A DNA stretch of 64,000 nucleotides from Posidonia oceanica (GCA_037176725.1 JAZBRS010000020.1:53534001-53598000); one strand, 5' to 3'; positions 36,101-47,037 are shown, counted from the stretch's first letter. Translations and numbers: made by a program. Notes: generated by a model not told the origin, from the sequence alone.

Positions 36101-39100
36101 GTCCTGAATGCTTGCTCCACCGTTGAGGACAAGCCGCATCGCACGACCCTATTGAGGTCCCCCCAGTTTGCTCCTCTGTTGAGGACAAGCAGCTTCGTGT
36201 GACCTTGTTGTGGTCCCGCCAGCTTGTTCCTCCTTCGAGGAAAAGTCGCTTCGCGCGACACTGCCAGGGGGTCCCGCCTGCTTGCTCCTCCATCGAGGAC
36301 AAGCCACTTCGCGTGACTCGGCCGGGGTCCTACCTGCTTGCTCCTCTGTTGAGGACACGTCGCTTCACGCGACCCTTACGGGGTCCTGCCAGCTTGCTCC
36401 TCCGTCGAGGACAAGCCGCTTCACGCGACCCTGCCGTGTTCTCGCCTACTTGCTCCTCTATCGAGGACAAGCCATTGCGCACGACCCTGCCGGAGTCCTG
36501 CTTGCTTACTCCTCTGTTGAGGACAAGCCGCTTTGCGTGACCCTGCCGGAGTCCCGCCTGCTTGCCCCTACAATTAGGACAAGCCACTTCGCACAACCCT
36601 GTCGGGGTCCCGCCTGCTTGCTACTCCATGGAGGACAAGCCGCTTCGTGCGACCCTGTTGGGTGGTCCCGCCGACTTGCTCCAACGTCGAGGACAAGCCA
36701 CTTCGCACGACCATGCTGGGGTTCCGCCTCCTTGTTCCTCCATCATGGACAAACCGTTTCACACGACATTGCTAGGGGGTCCCGCCTGCTTGCTCCTTCG
36801 TCGAGGACAAGTCGCTTCGCACGACCCGGCTGGGATCCCGCATGCTTGCTCCTCCGTCGAGGACAAGCCGCTTCGCACGACCCTGCCGGGGTCCCGCCTG
36901 CTTGCACCTCCGTCATGGACAAGCTGCTTCGCGCGACCCTGAAGTAGTCCCACATGTTGGATCCTCCGTCGAGAACAAGCCGCTTCGCGCGACCCTGCCG
37001 AGGTCATGCCTGCTTCCTCCTCTACTGATGACGAGCTACTTCGCGCGACCTTGACGGGGTCCTGAATGCTTGCTCCACCGTTGAGGACAAGCCGCATCGC
37101 ACGACCCTATTGAGGTCCCCCTAGTTTGCTCCTCTGTTGAGGACAAGCAGCTTCGTGTGACCTTGTTGTGGTCCCGCCAGCTTGTTCCTCCTTCGAGGAA
37201 AAGTCGCTTCGCGCGACACTGCCAGGGGGTCCCGCCTGCTTGCTCCTCCATCGAGGACAAGCCACTTCGCGTGACTCGGCCGGGGTCCTACCTGCTTGCT
37301 CCTCTGTTGAGGACACGTCGCTTCACGCGACCCTTACGGGGTTCTGCCAGCTTGCTCCTCCGTCGAGGACAAGCCGCTTCACGCGACCCTGCCGTGTTCT
37401 CGCCTACTTGCTCCTCTATCGAGGACAAGCCATTGCGCACGACCCTGCCGGAGTCCTGCTTGCTTACTCCTCTGTTGAGGACAAGCCGCTTTGCGTGACC
37501 CTGTCGGAGTCCCGCCTGCTTGCCCCTACAATTAGGACAAGCCACTTCGCACAACCCTGTCGGGGTCCCGCCTGCTTGCTACTCCATGGAGGACAAGCCG
37601 CTTCGTGCGACCCTGTTGGGTGGTCCCGCCGACTTGCTCCAACGTCGAGGACAAGCCACTTCGCACGACCATGCTGGGGTTCCGCCTCCTTGTTCCTCCA
37701 TCATGGACAAACCGTTTCACACGACATTGCTAGGGGGTCCCGCCTGCTTGCTCCTTCGTCGAGGACAAGTCGCTTCGCACGACCCGGCTGGGATCCCGCA
37801 TGCTTGCTCCTCCGTCGAGGACAAGCCGCTTCGCACGACCCTGCCGGGGTCCCGCCTGCTTGCACCTCCGTCATGGACAAGCTGCTTCGCGCGACCCTGA
37901 AGTAGTCCCACCTGTTGGATCCTCCGTCGAGAACAAGCCGCTTCGCGCGACCCCACCAGGGTCATGCTTGCTTCTTCCTCTACTGATGACGAGCTACTTC
38001 GTGCGACCCTGACGGGGTCCTGAATGCTTGCTCCATCGTTGAGGACAAGCCGCATCGCACGACCCTGTCGAGGTCCCCCCAGTTTGCTCCTCTGTTGAGG
38101 ACAAGCAGCTTCTGTGACCTTGTTGTGGTCTCGCCAACTTGTTCCTCCTTTGAGGAAAAGCCACTTTGCGCGACACTGCCAGGGGGTCCCGCCTGCTTGC
38201 TCCGCCATTGAGGACAAGCCACTTCGCGTGACCCGGCCGAGGTCCCGCCTGCTTACTCCTCCGTTGAGGACATGTCGCTTCGCACGACCCTTCTGGGGTC
38301 CTGCTTGCTTGCTCCTCCGTCGAGGACACACCGCTTCACGCGATCGTGCCGGGGTCCGGCTAGTTTGCACCTCCGTTAAGGACAACCTGCTTCACGTGAC
38401 CCTGCCGTGGTCCCACCTGTTGACTCCTCCGTCGAGGACAAGCCGCTTCGTACGACCCCACCGGGGTCCTGCCTACTTCCTCCTCTGTTGAGGAAAAGCT
38501 GCTTCACGTGGCCCTGCTGGGGTCCCGCCTACTAGCTCCTTCGTTGAGGACAAGCCGCTTCCCGCGATCCTGTCGGGGTCTCGCCTGCTTACTCTTCCGT
38601 TGAGGACAAGCCGCTTCATGCGACCCTGCCGTGTTCCCGCCTACTTGCTCCTCTGTCGAGGGCATGCCACTTCGCTTGACCCTACCGGGGTCCTACCTGC
38701 TTGCTCCTCTGTTGAGGACAAGCCGCTTCGCACGACCCTACCGCGATCCCGCTTGCTTGCTCCTTTGTTGAGGACAAGCCGCTTCGCGCGACCCTACTGG
38801 GGTCCTGCCGGCTTGCTACCCCGTGGAGGACTAGCCGCTTCGCGCGACCCTGCCGGGTGGTCCCACCGGCTTGCTCCCGCATCGAGGAGAAGTCGCTTCG
38901 CACGACCCTGCCGGGGTCCCGCCTGCTTGCTCCTCTGTCGAGGATAAGCCACTTCGCATGACCCTGCCGGGGTCCCGCCTGCTTGCTCCTTTGTTGAGGA
39001 CAAGCCGCTTCGTGGGACCCTGGTGGGGGGTCTCACAAGCTGGCTCCTCCATCGAGGACAAGCCGTTTCGTGTGACTCTGCCGGGTTTCCGCCTGCTTGC

Positions 39101-39600
39101 TCCTCTGTTGAGGGCAAGCCGCTTTGCTCAACCCTGTCGGGCAGTCCCGCCTGCTTGCTCCACCATTGAAGACAAGCCACTTCGCGCGACCCTGCCTAGG
39201 GGTCCCTCCTGCTTGCTACTCTGTCGAGGACAAGCCACTTCACGCGACCCTACTAGGGGGTCCCACTTGCTTCCTCCTCTGTTGAGGACAAGCCGCTTCG
39301 TGCCACCCTGCCGGAGTGTCGGGGGCTTGCTCCTGCATTGAGGACAAGCAGCAACGTACGACCCTAGCGGGGTCCCGCCTGCTTGCTCCTTTGTTAAGGA
39401 GAAGCTGCTTCGCGCGACCTTGCCGGGGTCCTGCCTGCATGCTCCTCTGTCGAGGACAAACTGCTTCTCGTGACCATTCCGGGGTGTCCTGCCTGCTTGC
39501 TCCTTCTTCGAAGAGAAGCCGCTTCGTGTGACCCCGCCAGGGTCCCGCCTGCGTGCACCTCCGTCGTGGACAAGTCGCTTCGCGCGACCCTACTGGGGTC
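24200..39600 (+). repeat. Higher-order repeat of about 2.9-3.4 kb within the array
   Basis: A rare variant unit reading TTCCGGGGTGTCC or near variants, with the same neighbours, recurs near 24,352, 27,230, 30,280, 33,722 and 39,477. The spacings are 2.88, 3.05, 3.44 and 5.76 kb (the last is about twice the period). A second landmark, CCGTTCAGACAAG, recurs at 25,676 and 28,670. Blocks between landmarks share the same order of variant units. Confidence 0.75.
35230..38230 (+). repeat. Triplicated 958-bp higher-order repeat
   Basis: The unusual unit CCCCTACAATTAGGACAAGC occurs at about 35,610, 36,568 and 37,526, exactly 958 bases apart. The second and third blocks are nearly identical, the first slightly less so. 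958 is close to 17 basic units plus a few bases. Their similarity marks a recent amplification. Confidence 0.9.
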
Positions 39601-40249
39601 CTGCCTGATTGCTCCTCCGTCAAGGACAAGCCGCTTCGTACGACCCTACCGGGGTCCTGCTTGCTTGCTCCTCCGTCAAGGACAAGCCACTTCACGCGAC
39701 CCTGCCACGGTCCCGCCTGCTTGCTCCTCCGTTGAGGACAAGCTGCTTCGTGCGATCCTGCCAGGGTCCCGCCTACTTCCTCCTCCGTTGACGACAAGCT
39801 GCTTCATGCGACGCTGCCAGGGTCATGCCTGCTTGCCCCTCCGTTGAGGACAAGTAGCTTCGCGCAACCTTGCCGGGGTCCCGGCAGCTTGTTCTACCGT
39901 CGTGGACAAGCCACTTCGCGTGACCCTGTCGGGGGGTACTGCCCGCTTGCTCCTCCGTCGAGGAAAAGCAGCTTCGCACGACCCTACCGGAGGTCCCGCC
40001 AACTTGCTCCTCTGTCGGGCACAAGCTGCTTTGCGCGACCCAACTGCGGGGTCCCGCTTGCATGCTCCTCCGTTGAAAACAAGTCGCTTTGCGCGACCTT
40101 GCTGGGGTCCCACCTGCTTGATCCTCTGTCATGGACAAGCCGCTTCGCGCGACCCTGCCGGGGTCACGGCTGCTTACTCGTCCATCGAGGACAAGTTGCT
40201 TCGTGCGACCGTACAGGGGTCCCGCCAGCTTGATCCTTTGTCAAGGACA

Positions 40250-41770
40250 GGCCGCATCACGCGACCCTGCCGCGGTTATGCCAACTTGCTCTACTGTTGA
40301 GGACAAGCCGCTATGCGTGACCCATCCGAGGTCCAGCCTGCTTGCTCCTCCGTTGAGGACAAGCCCCTTCGAGCGACCATGCTGGGGTCCCGCCTGCTTG
40401 CTCCTCCGTTGAGTAGAAGCTGCTTCGCGCGACCCTGCTGGGGTCCTGCCTGCTTGCTCCTCCGTTGAGGACAAGTAACTTCGCACGGCCTTCCAGTGTC
40501 CCGCTTGCTTGTTCCTCCGTTGAGACAAACTACTTCGCGCGACCATGCTGGGATGTCCCGCCTGCTTACTCCTCCGTCGAGGACAAGCCGCTTCGCGTGA
40601 CCCTGCTAGGGTCCGGCCTGCTTGCTCCTCCGTTGAGGACAAGTCGCTTCGCGCAAACCTACCGGGATCCCGCCTACTTGCTCCTCCGTCGAGGACAAGC
40701 CGCTTTGTGCAACCCAACCAAGGTCCCACCTGCATGCTCCTCCATCGAGGACAAGCTGCTTCGCGCGACCCTGCCGCGGTTATGCGAACTTGCTCTACTG
40801 TTGAGGACAAGCCGCTATGCGCGACCCATCCGAGGTCCAACCTGCTTGCTCCTCCGTTGAGGACAAGCCCCTTCGAGCGACCATGCTGGGGTCCCGCCTG
40901 CTTGCTCCTCCGTTGAGTAGAAGCTACTTCGCGCGACCCTGCTGGGGTCCCGCCTGCTTGCTCCTCCGTTGAGGACAAGTAACTTCGCGCGGCCTTCCAG
41001 TGTCCCGCTTGCTTGTTCCTCCGTTGAGACAAACTACTTCGCGCGACCATGCTGGGATGTCCCGCCTGCTTACTCCTCCGTCGAGGACAAGCCGCTTCGC
41101 GTGACCCTGCTAGGGTCCGGCCTGCTTGCTCCTCCGTTGAGGACAAGTCGCTTCGCGCGAACTTACCGGGATCCCGCCTACTTGCTCCTCCGTCGAGGAC
41201 AAGCCGCTTTGTGCAACCCAACCAAGGTCCCACCTGCATGCTCCTCCATCGAGGACAAGCCACTTCGCGCGACCCTGCCGCGGTTATGCCAACTTGCTCT
41301 ACTGTTGAGGACAAGCCGCTATGCGCGACCCATCCGAGGTCCAGCCTGCTTGCTCCTCCGTTGAGGACAAGCCCCTTCAAGCGACCATGCTGGGGTCCCG
41401 CCTGCTTGCTCCTCCGTTGAGTAGAAGCTGCTTCGCGCGACCCTGCTGGGGTCCCGCCTGCTTGCTCCTCCGTTGAGGACAAGTAACTTCGTGCGGCCTT
41501 CCAGTGTCCCGCTTGCTTGTTCCTCCGTTGAGACAAACTACTTCGCGCGACCATGCTGGGATGTCCCGCCTGCTTACTCCTCCGTCGAGGACAAGCCGCT
41601 TCGCGTGACCCTGCTAGGGTCCAGCCTGCTTGCTCCTCCGTTGAGGACAAGTCGCTTCGCGCGAACCTACCGGGATCCCGCCTACTTGCTCCTCCGTCGA
41701 GGACAAGCCGCTTTGTGCAACCCAACCAAGGTCCCACCTGCATGCTCCTCCATCGAGGACAAGCCGCTTC
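40250..41770 (+). repeat. Triplicated 504-bp higher-order repeat (nine 56-bp units)
   Basis: The variant CGGTTATGC-AACTTGCTCTA recurs near 40,272, 40,776 and 41,280 with 504-base spacing and almost identical sequence between. Because 504 is divisible by three, a minus-strand frame stays open across the block (40,241-41,743). That frame is a by-product of the repeat. Confidence 0.92.
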
Positions 41771-43790
41771 GCGCGACCCTGCCGTGTTCCTGCCTACTTA
41801 CACCTCTGTCGAGGACAAGCCACTTCGCGCGACCCTATCGGGATCCTACCTGCTTACTCCTCTGTTGAGGACAAGCTGCTTCGCGCGACCGTGCTAGGGT
41901 CCTGCCTGCTTGCTCCTACATTGAGGACAAGCCGCTTCGCGTGACCGTGCTGGGGTCCCGCCTGCTTGCTCCTACATTGAGGACAAGCCGCTTCGCGCGA
42001 CCCTGCTAGGGTCCCGCCTGCTTGCTACAAGCCGCTTCGTGCGACCCTGCAAGGGTCCTGCCTGCTTGCTCCTTCGTCGAGGACAAGCCGCTTCGCGTGT
42101 CCCAGCCAAGGTCCCGCCTGCTTGCTCTTCTGTTGAGGACAAGCCACTTCGGGGGACCATGCTGGGGGGTCCCGCCTGCTTGTTCCTACGTCGAGGACAA
42201 GTCGCTTCGTGCGACCATGCCAGGGGGTTCCGCCTGCTTGCTCCTTTGTCGAGGACAAGCTGCTTGGCGCGACCCCGCCGGGGTCCTGCCTACTTGTTCC
42301 TTCACTGAGGACAAGCTGCTTCGCGCGACCCTATCGGGGTCTCGCCTGCTTGCTCCTTCGTCAAGGACAAGCCGCTTCGTGCGACCTAGCCGCGGCCCCG
42401 CCTACTTGCTCTACTGTTGAGCACAACCCACTTCGCGTGGCCCTGGCGGGGTCCCACCTGCTTGCTCCTTCGTTAAGGACAAGCTACTTCGTGCGACCCT
42501 ACTGGGGTCTCGCCTGCTTGCTCCGCCGTTGAGGACAAGTTGCTTCACACGACCCTGCCGGGGTCCCCCCAGTTTGCTCCTCCGTTGAGGACAAGCAGCT
42601 TCGCGCGACCTTGCTGTGGTCTCGCTAGCTTGTTCCTCCGTCGAGGACAAGCCACTTCGTGCGACTCTGCCAGGGGTTTCCGCCTGCTTGCTCCTCCGTC
42701 GAGGACAAGCCGCTTTGTACGACCCGACTGGGGTCCTGCTGGCTTGCTCCTCCATTGAGGACAAGCCACTTCGCATGATCCTGCCGGGGTCCCGCCTGCT
42801 TGCACCTCCGTCGAAGACTACCTACTTCGCGCAACCCTGCCATGGTCCCACTTGCTCGGTCCTCCGTCGAGGACAAGCCGCTTCGCGCAACCCCGCCGGG
42901 GTCCTGCTTGTTTGCTCCTCCACTGAGGACAAGTTGCTTCACGCGACCCTATCGGGGTCCCGCCTGCTTGCTCCTTCTTTGAGGACAAGCCACTTCCCGC
43001 GACCCTGCCGGGGTCCCGCCTGCTTGCTCCTCCATTGAGGACAAGCCGCTTCGCGCGACCTTGCCGTGTTCCCACCTACTTGCTCCTCTATCGAGGACAA
43101 GCCGCTTCGCGCGACCCTGCCAGGGTCCTACCTGCTTGCTCCTCTATATAGGACAAGCCACTTCGCGTGACCCTGTTTGGGTCCCGCCTGCTTGCTACTT
43201 CGTGGAGGACAAGCCACTTCACGCAACCCTACTGGTTGGTCCCACCAGCTTGCTCTTGCGTCAAGGACAAGCTGCTTTGTGCGACCCTGCCAGGGTCCCG
43301 CCTGCTTGCTCCTCCGTTGAGGACAAGCTGCTTCGTGCGACCTTATCGGGGTCCAGCCTGCTTGCTCCACCGTTGAGGACAAGTCGCTTCACGCAACCCT
43401 GCCAGGGTCCCACCTGCTTGCCCCTTCGTTGAGGACAAGCTGCATCGCGCAACCCTACCGGGGTCCCGCTTGCTTGCTCCTCCGTTGAGGACAAGCCGCT
43501 TCGTGTGACCCTGGCTGGTGGTCCCGCTTGCTTGCTCCTCCGTCAAGGACAAGCCGGTTCGCACGACCCTGCCGGTGTCCTGCCTGCTTGCTCCTCCGTC
43601 GGGGACAAGCCGCTTCGCATGACCCTACCGTGGTCCCGCCTGCTTGCTCCTCCGTTGAGGACAAGCCGCTTCGCGTGACCTTGCCGGGATCCCACCTGCT
43701 TGCTCCTCGGTTGAGGACAAGCCGCTTCGCGTGACTCTACCGGAGTCCACCTGCTTGCTTCCTCGGTCGAGGACAAGCCTTTGCTCTTTC

Positions 43791-44344
43791 TCACGGCCTC
43801 GTAAGGACCTTCTGCCTCCCTTGGACTAGCAGCCCTCACTGCCCGGACAGCAAGCACGTTAGTCTTGTCTCGTGCCGCTTTTGCGCAAGTTTGGACTAGC
43901 AGCCAACTTGTCGCATCGCATCGTAGCACTTTCTACTTTCTCTTGCATCGCATTGCACCCACATGCATTACATAGCACTGCACCAGCATCCCATGTTTGG
44001 TAGCTGCATTTGCATCACTTCGCATTAACATACATCATCACAGCGTCTCCTCATACATAGCATCTGCACACGCACGTGTCGCCCGCACCTCCCTTAGTGG
44101 AGCTCGACGCGACGAACACTAGTACATATTGGTTCAACATCAGCATTTGCATCGCACACCAGTTTTTTCATTAGCATCTACATTAGCATCTCCATTTGCA
44201 TTCACATTGTGGCAACGAGTCATGATTTTCGGTGCATCCACCGGATAAGTGACTCACGCCAACAACAACATCTTGCTCTCACCGGCGTCAGGTGGGGTGT
44301 CATGTCAACCCTGAGCCACGGTCTCTCTACGCTTTACCTTGCTC
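43791..44344 (+). other. Terminal 3' UTR segment of element A
   Basis: No gene is visible. It holds one GGACTAGCAGCCCTCACTG motif (related to the B 3' UTR family), GCATTTGCATC-rich sequence, and from about 44,210 a stretch matching B 17,830-17,960 (GAGTCATGATTTTCGGTGCA... to GCTCAGGG). It joins the array to the polypurine tract. Confidence 0.75.
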
Positions 44345-44357
44345 AGGGAGGGGCATC
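44345..44357 (+). promoter_or_regulatory. Polypurine tract of element A
   Basis: AGGGAGGGGCATC, identical to the tract of B at 17,961, directly before TGTAGATACCC. Confidence 0.82.
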
Positions 44358-45795
44358 TGTAGATACCCTATTTTGACAGGCTGAATTGGTGGTTCTCTCC
44401 GAAATCCTATAACCAAACCCAAAATAGCACCCCTTTTCTAAACCAGAAACCACTCACTAAATCCTAGAAAAACCCTAGGTTAAAATCCTAGAAAACTCTA
44501 GGAAATCCACATCTAAACCCTAGGTTAAAGCCCTAGATACCCTAGGTTTAAACCCTAGCAAAACCCTAGAAACCCTAGGGCACACTCACACAAGCACAAA
44601 CCAAATCCAAGCCATCCTTTTCTCCTTTTTCTTCTTCACAAATGGCCAAGCCCAAGCCCACCTTCTCCCTTTTTCATCTTTCTTTTTTCTTTCTTTTCCT
44701 CCTTCCCTTCCTTCTTTCTTTCATTTCTTCTTTCCTTTCTTTTTCTTCTTTGCTCTTCATCCCAGCCCACAGTCTTCTCTCCTCTTTTCTTTTCTTTTCT
44801 TTCTTTTCCTCTTCAGCCCAGCCCACACTTCTTCTCCTTCTTTCTTTTTTCCTTTTCTTTTTCCCAGCCAGCCCGACACCCTCTACTTTTTTCTTCTTTT
44901 TTTTCCCACCTCAACTGCTGCAAACCTTTAACCTCCCTTCACGGCCTTCATACACCATGCACAGCCTTCCACACCTTCTTCTTCCTCACTTACTACCCAT
45001 CCACTCCACACTAACTCCCCCTCAATTCCCACTCACATAACAGCCCCATTCACAGCTCTATCCACTGCAAAAACCACAGCCAATCCTCTGCACACACAGC
45101 ATCCACTTGCCCTTATCTTCCATGGCCTTCAACCCCAAGCAAGAACCCAATCCTCACGCAACACACATTTAGTAAAGGCAGCACAATCCCCCCCAGAACA
45201 AAATTCCTCACACACAGCAGCCAGAGAACCCATTTTCTCCTTCTTCCTCCACACACAGCCTAGAACCCAAATTCTCCACACACAGCCTCCCAAACACTTC
45301 CAGACCACACCTCCATCTCCACCAATCCTCTACGATCCCACGGAGAGAACCACAACCCCCTGAGACTACAACATCAGAGGAAAGAAAAAAGCCCAGAGAG
45401 ACCCAACTTTTCTAGGTTGAGTTCTGTGCAAGCAAATGGGCTTCTGATTGGCTCCAGACCTTCCTTAGAGCTCCTGCAAGCTGCTCTGATTGCGCCACGT
45501 GCCTCTCGACACCCATAGTGCCGCCGTGAGCTCTAGCTCCACCACCGCACCCACCTGAGGTCGGCAGACCACTCCGGCCACATGCGCAGGTAACAGACAT
45601 CACCCCTAGCTTCCTTGCATGCCTCTTTAGCTTCCTAGCCTGTTAATTGCTAGTTTAGGGCTGTAACTTAGCTTTTAAGCTCCGTCGCGGCCATCATCTT
45701 CTCTGGTGCCGACCAACAACTGCCGCCGCGCACCGCTATGCTCCAACCCTCTGGACCACTCCTAGAGCACCGTCGGAGCTCCAGCAGCTCGTTCC
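44358..45795 (+). repeat. 3' LTR of element A, truncated
   Basis: It begins TGTAGATACCCTATTTTGAC and continues AGGCTGAATTGGTGG, as in the B LTRs. It then has a CCCTAG/CCCTAA-rich block, a pyrimidine-rich block (44,620-44,940), a C-rich block and sequence resembling B 6,930-7,040 (ending CCAGCAGCTCGTTCC). The long A-rich block of the B LTRs is missing, so this LTR is a diverged subtype. It stops near 45,795 where LINE 1 sequence begins. About 60-75% of the expected LTR is missing. Confidence 0.8.
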
Positions 45796-47037
45796 AGGGG
45801 GAATGTTACTAGTGCCACTGTGCTAGTTGAAAAGGCCCTAGTATCTCTAGAGAAACACCTGACCAATACTTTGATTGTCGTTAAGGAGCTGACCCTCCTA
45901 GATATTGTAGATGGTGTTCCTTGCCCACCGAGCCTTGATGAAAGCATGGAAGAATGCTGTGTTTGCATCCTGCTCCCGAAGCCATCTAATCCAGGATTGC
46001 TGTCTAGCCGTAGCTTCCTCTTGTCAGTAGAGGTCTGCCAGTTGACGACGGTAGTTTGCTTCTGCCTGAATGAGAGCTGAGCTTAACGAGTCATTGCTCA
46101 AAGCTAGTTGGATAGTAGAGAGAGATTTGGTGCAACCATTGATGCGGTCTGCTACTCGACCAAACACCTTTTGGGTCCACAAAGACAACTGGTGGCAGAT
46201 GGTGGCCAACTTCCTCACGAAGCGAAAGGTTGGGTTCCCCTGAACTTGGTATCTCCAGTGGTGAGCAATCAAGGGGAGAAAATCTAGGTGGGCAATCCAA
46301 TGGTTGAAAATTTTGAAGGACGTATGAGCCCGCCTTCTGTCAATAGAGAGCGTGATCAGTAGCAGGTTGTGCTCACTCAGTAGTCGTGGCCCAACATGGG
46401 TGACACATGCCGGAAACAGAGTCAAGCAATTCATGGAGATGAGTGTCCTATCCAGACGGTAGTGAATTGGCCAGGTTTGGTTCATGTTACACCAGGTATA
46501 GTCTGAGCCAGTCGTCGCCATCTCTAGTAGCGAAGCGTCATGAATGAACCCATTAAAGTCATTTATCGCCGGACGATTAATTAGAGCCGAGCCTATCTTC
46601 TCTGAGCTGCTCCGGGTGTAGTTGAAATCCCCAACAATGATCCAAGGAGTGACCAGTTGATGATTGAGGCGGTCTTCCCACAGTTCCCTTCGTGAGCCAT
46701 GGTCGTTGGAGCCATAAACCACGGTGAGAGTGAAGCTAGAGCCAGAGCCCCGAATGTTGCCATTGAATTGTATGAATTGCGTAGATTCTGCAACCTTAAG
46801 GAGAGTCACTGATTGCTCCTTCCAAAGAACTAGGATCCGACCGGAAGAATCGGAGGAAGTGTTATTTGCAGTCTCAAAACCACGCCAATGCCTACTGAGG
46901 GAACTCAGTGCATCCTATTTGAGCTTATGCTCTAGAAGACAAATAATGTCGCACCTATGTTGATAGGAGAAGTCTCGAATTGAGCCTAATTTCCCCTTAT
47001 TATTCATACCCCTCACATTCCAACTGAGGATGATCAT
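45796..47037 (-). pseudogene. LINE 1 ORF2: apurinic endonuclease domain, RT part lost
   Basis: It starts ATG 47,037 with MIILSWNVRG, the usual opening of an L1-type endonuclease. Motifs follow in order: LLEHK, IVGDFN, YTWCN, RLDR and LSEHN (the last is normally SDH, so Asp is replaced by Glu). An in-frame stop lies near 46,916, and several more occur after 46,023 (near 45,940, 45,850 and others). The linker ending in YRRQLADLY and FFHA matches LINEs 2 and 3. The protein would nick target DNA for target-primed reverse transcription. Here it is dead because of the stops and the missing RT. Confidence 0.88.

Larger units (their letters stand above)
22992..43790 (+). repeat. Right part of the satellite-like array of element A (60-bp, then about 56-bp units)
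   Basis: The first five bases are the right target duplication of B (GCAGG). The interrupted unit then resumes with GGTCC and a few 60-bp units (GTGACCTGCT-type phrase at 23,045, 23,105, 23,165). From about 23,220 the unit is about 56 bp, typically GCGCGACCCTGCCGGGGTCC followed by CGCCTGCTTGCTCCTCCGTT and GAGGACAAGCCGCTTC. That is about 365 units in 20.5 kb with scattered 1-5 base indels. The last units (43,745-43,790: GCTTGCTTCCTCGGTCGAGG) again resemble the left-edge type. Most units carry two inverted repeats, GACCC/GGGTC and TCCTC/GAGGA. Confidence 0.95.
1..45795 (+). mobile_element. Element A: large Tat/Ogre-like LTR retrotransposon, 5' end outside window, interrupted by element B
   Basis: From left to right it has the last part of a degenerate gag (to 312), a 3' untranslated region, a tandem-repeat array, a terminal 3' UTR segment (43,791-44,344), a polypurine tract (44,345-44,357) and the start of a 3' LTR at 44,358. 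The gag end, the 3' UTR and the sequence before the LTR all match the equivalent parts of element B (13,690-16,060 and 17,820-17,973), so A and B belong to one family. B (4,423-22,991) is inserted inside A's array. The LTR breaks off near 45,795 against a LINE. Family and order are read from the sequence. The Tat/Ogre label is inferred from LTR size, primer-site type and the repeat-rich 3' UTR, because no RT or integrase is available to classify it. Confidence 0.8.

Noticed and set aside
40241..41743. Long minus-strand open frame (500 codons) with internal 168-residue repeats
   Set aside because: It is the 504-bp higher-order repeat read in a frame that happens to lack stops. Similar frames exist on both strands throughout the array, shift with each indel and show no known domain or start context.
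22992..43790. CRISPR-like array
   Set aside because: The whole 56-bp unit repeats with no unique spacers, in plant DNA, and no cas genes are present.
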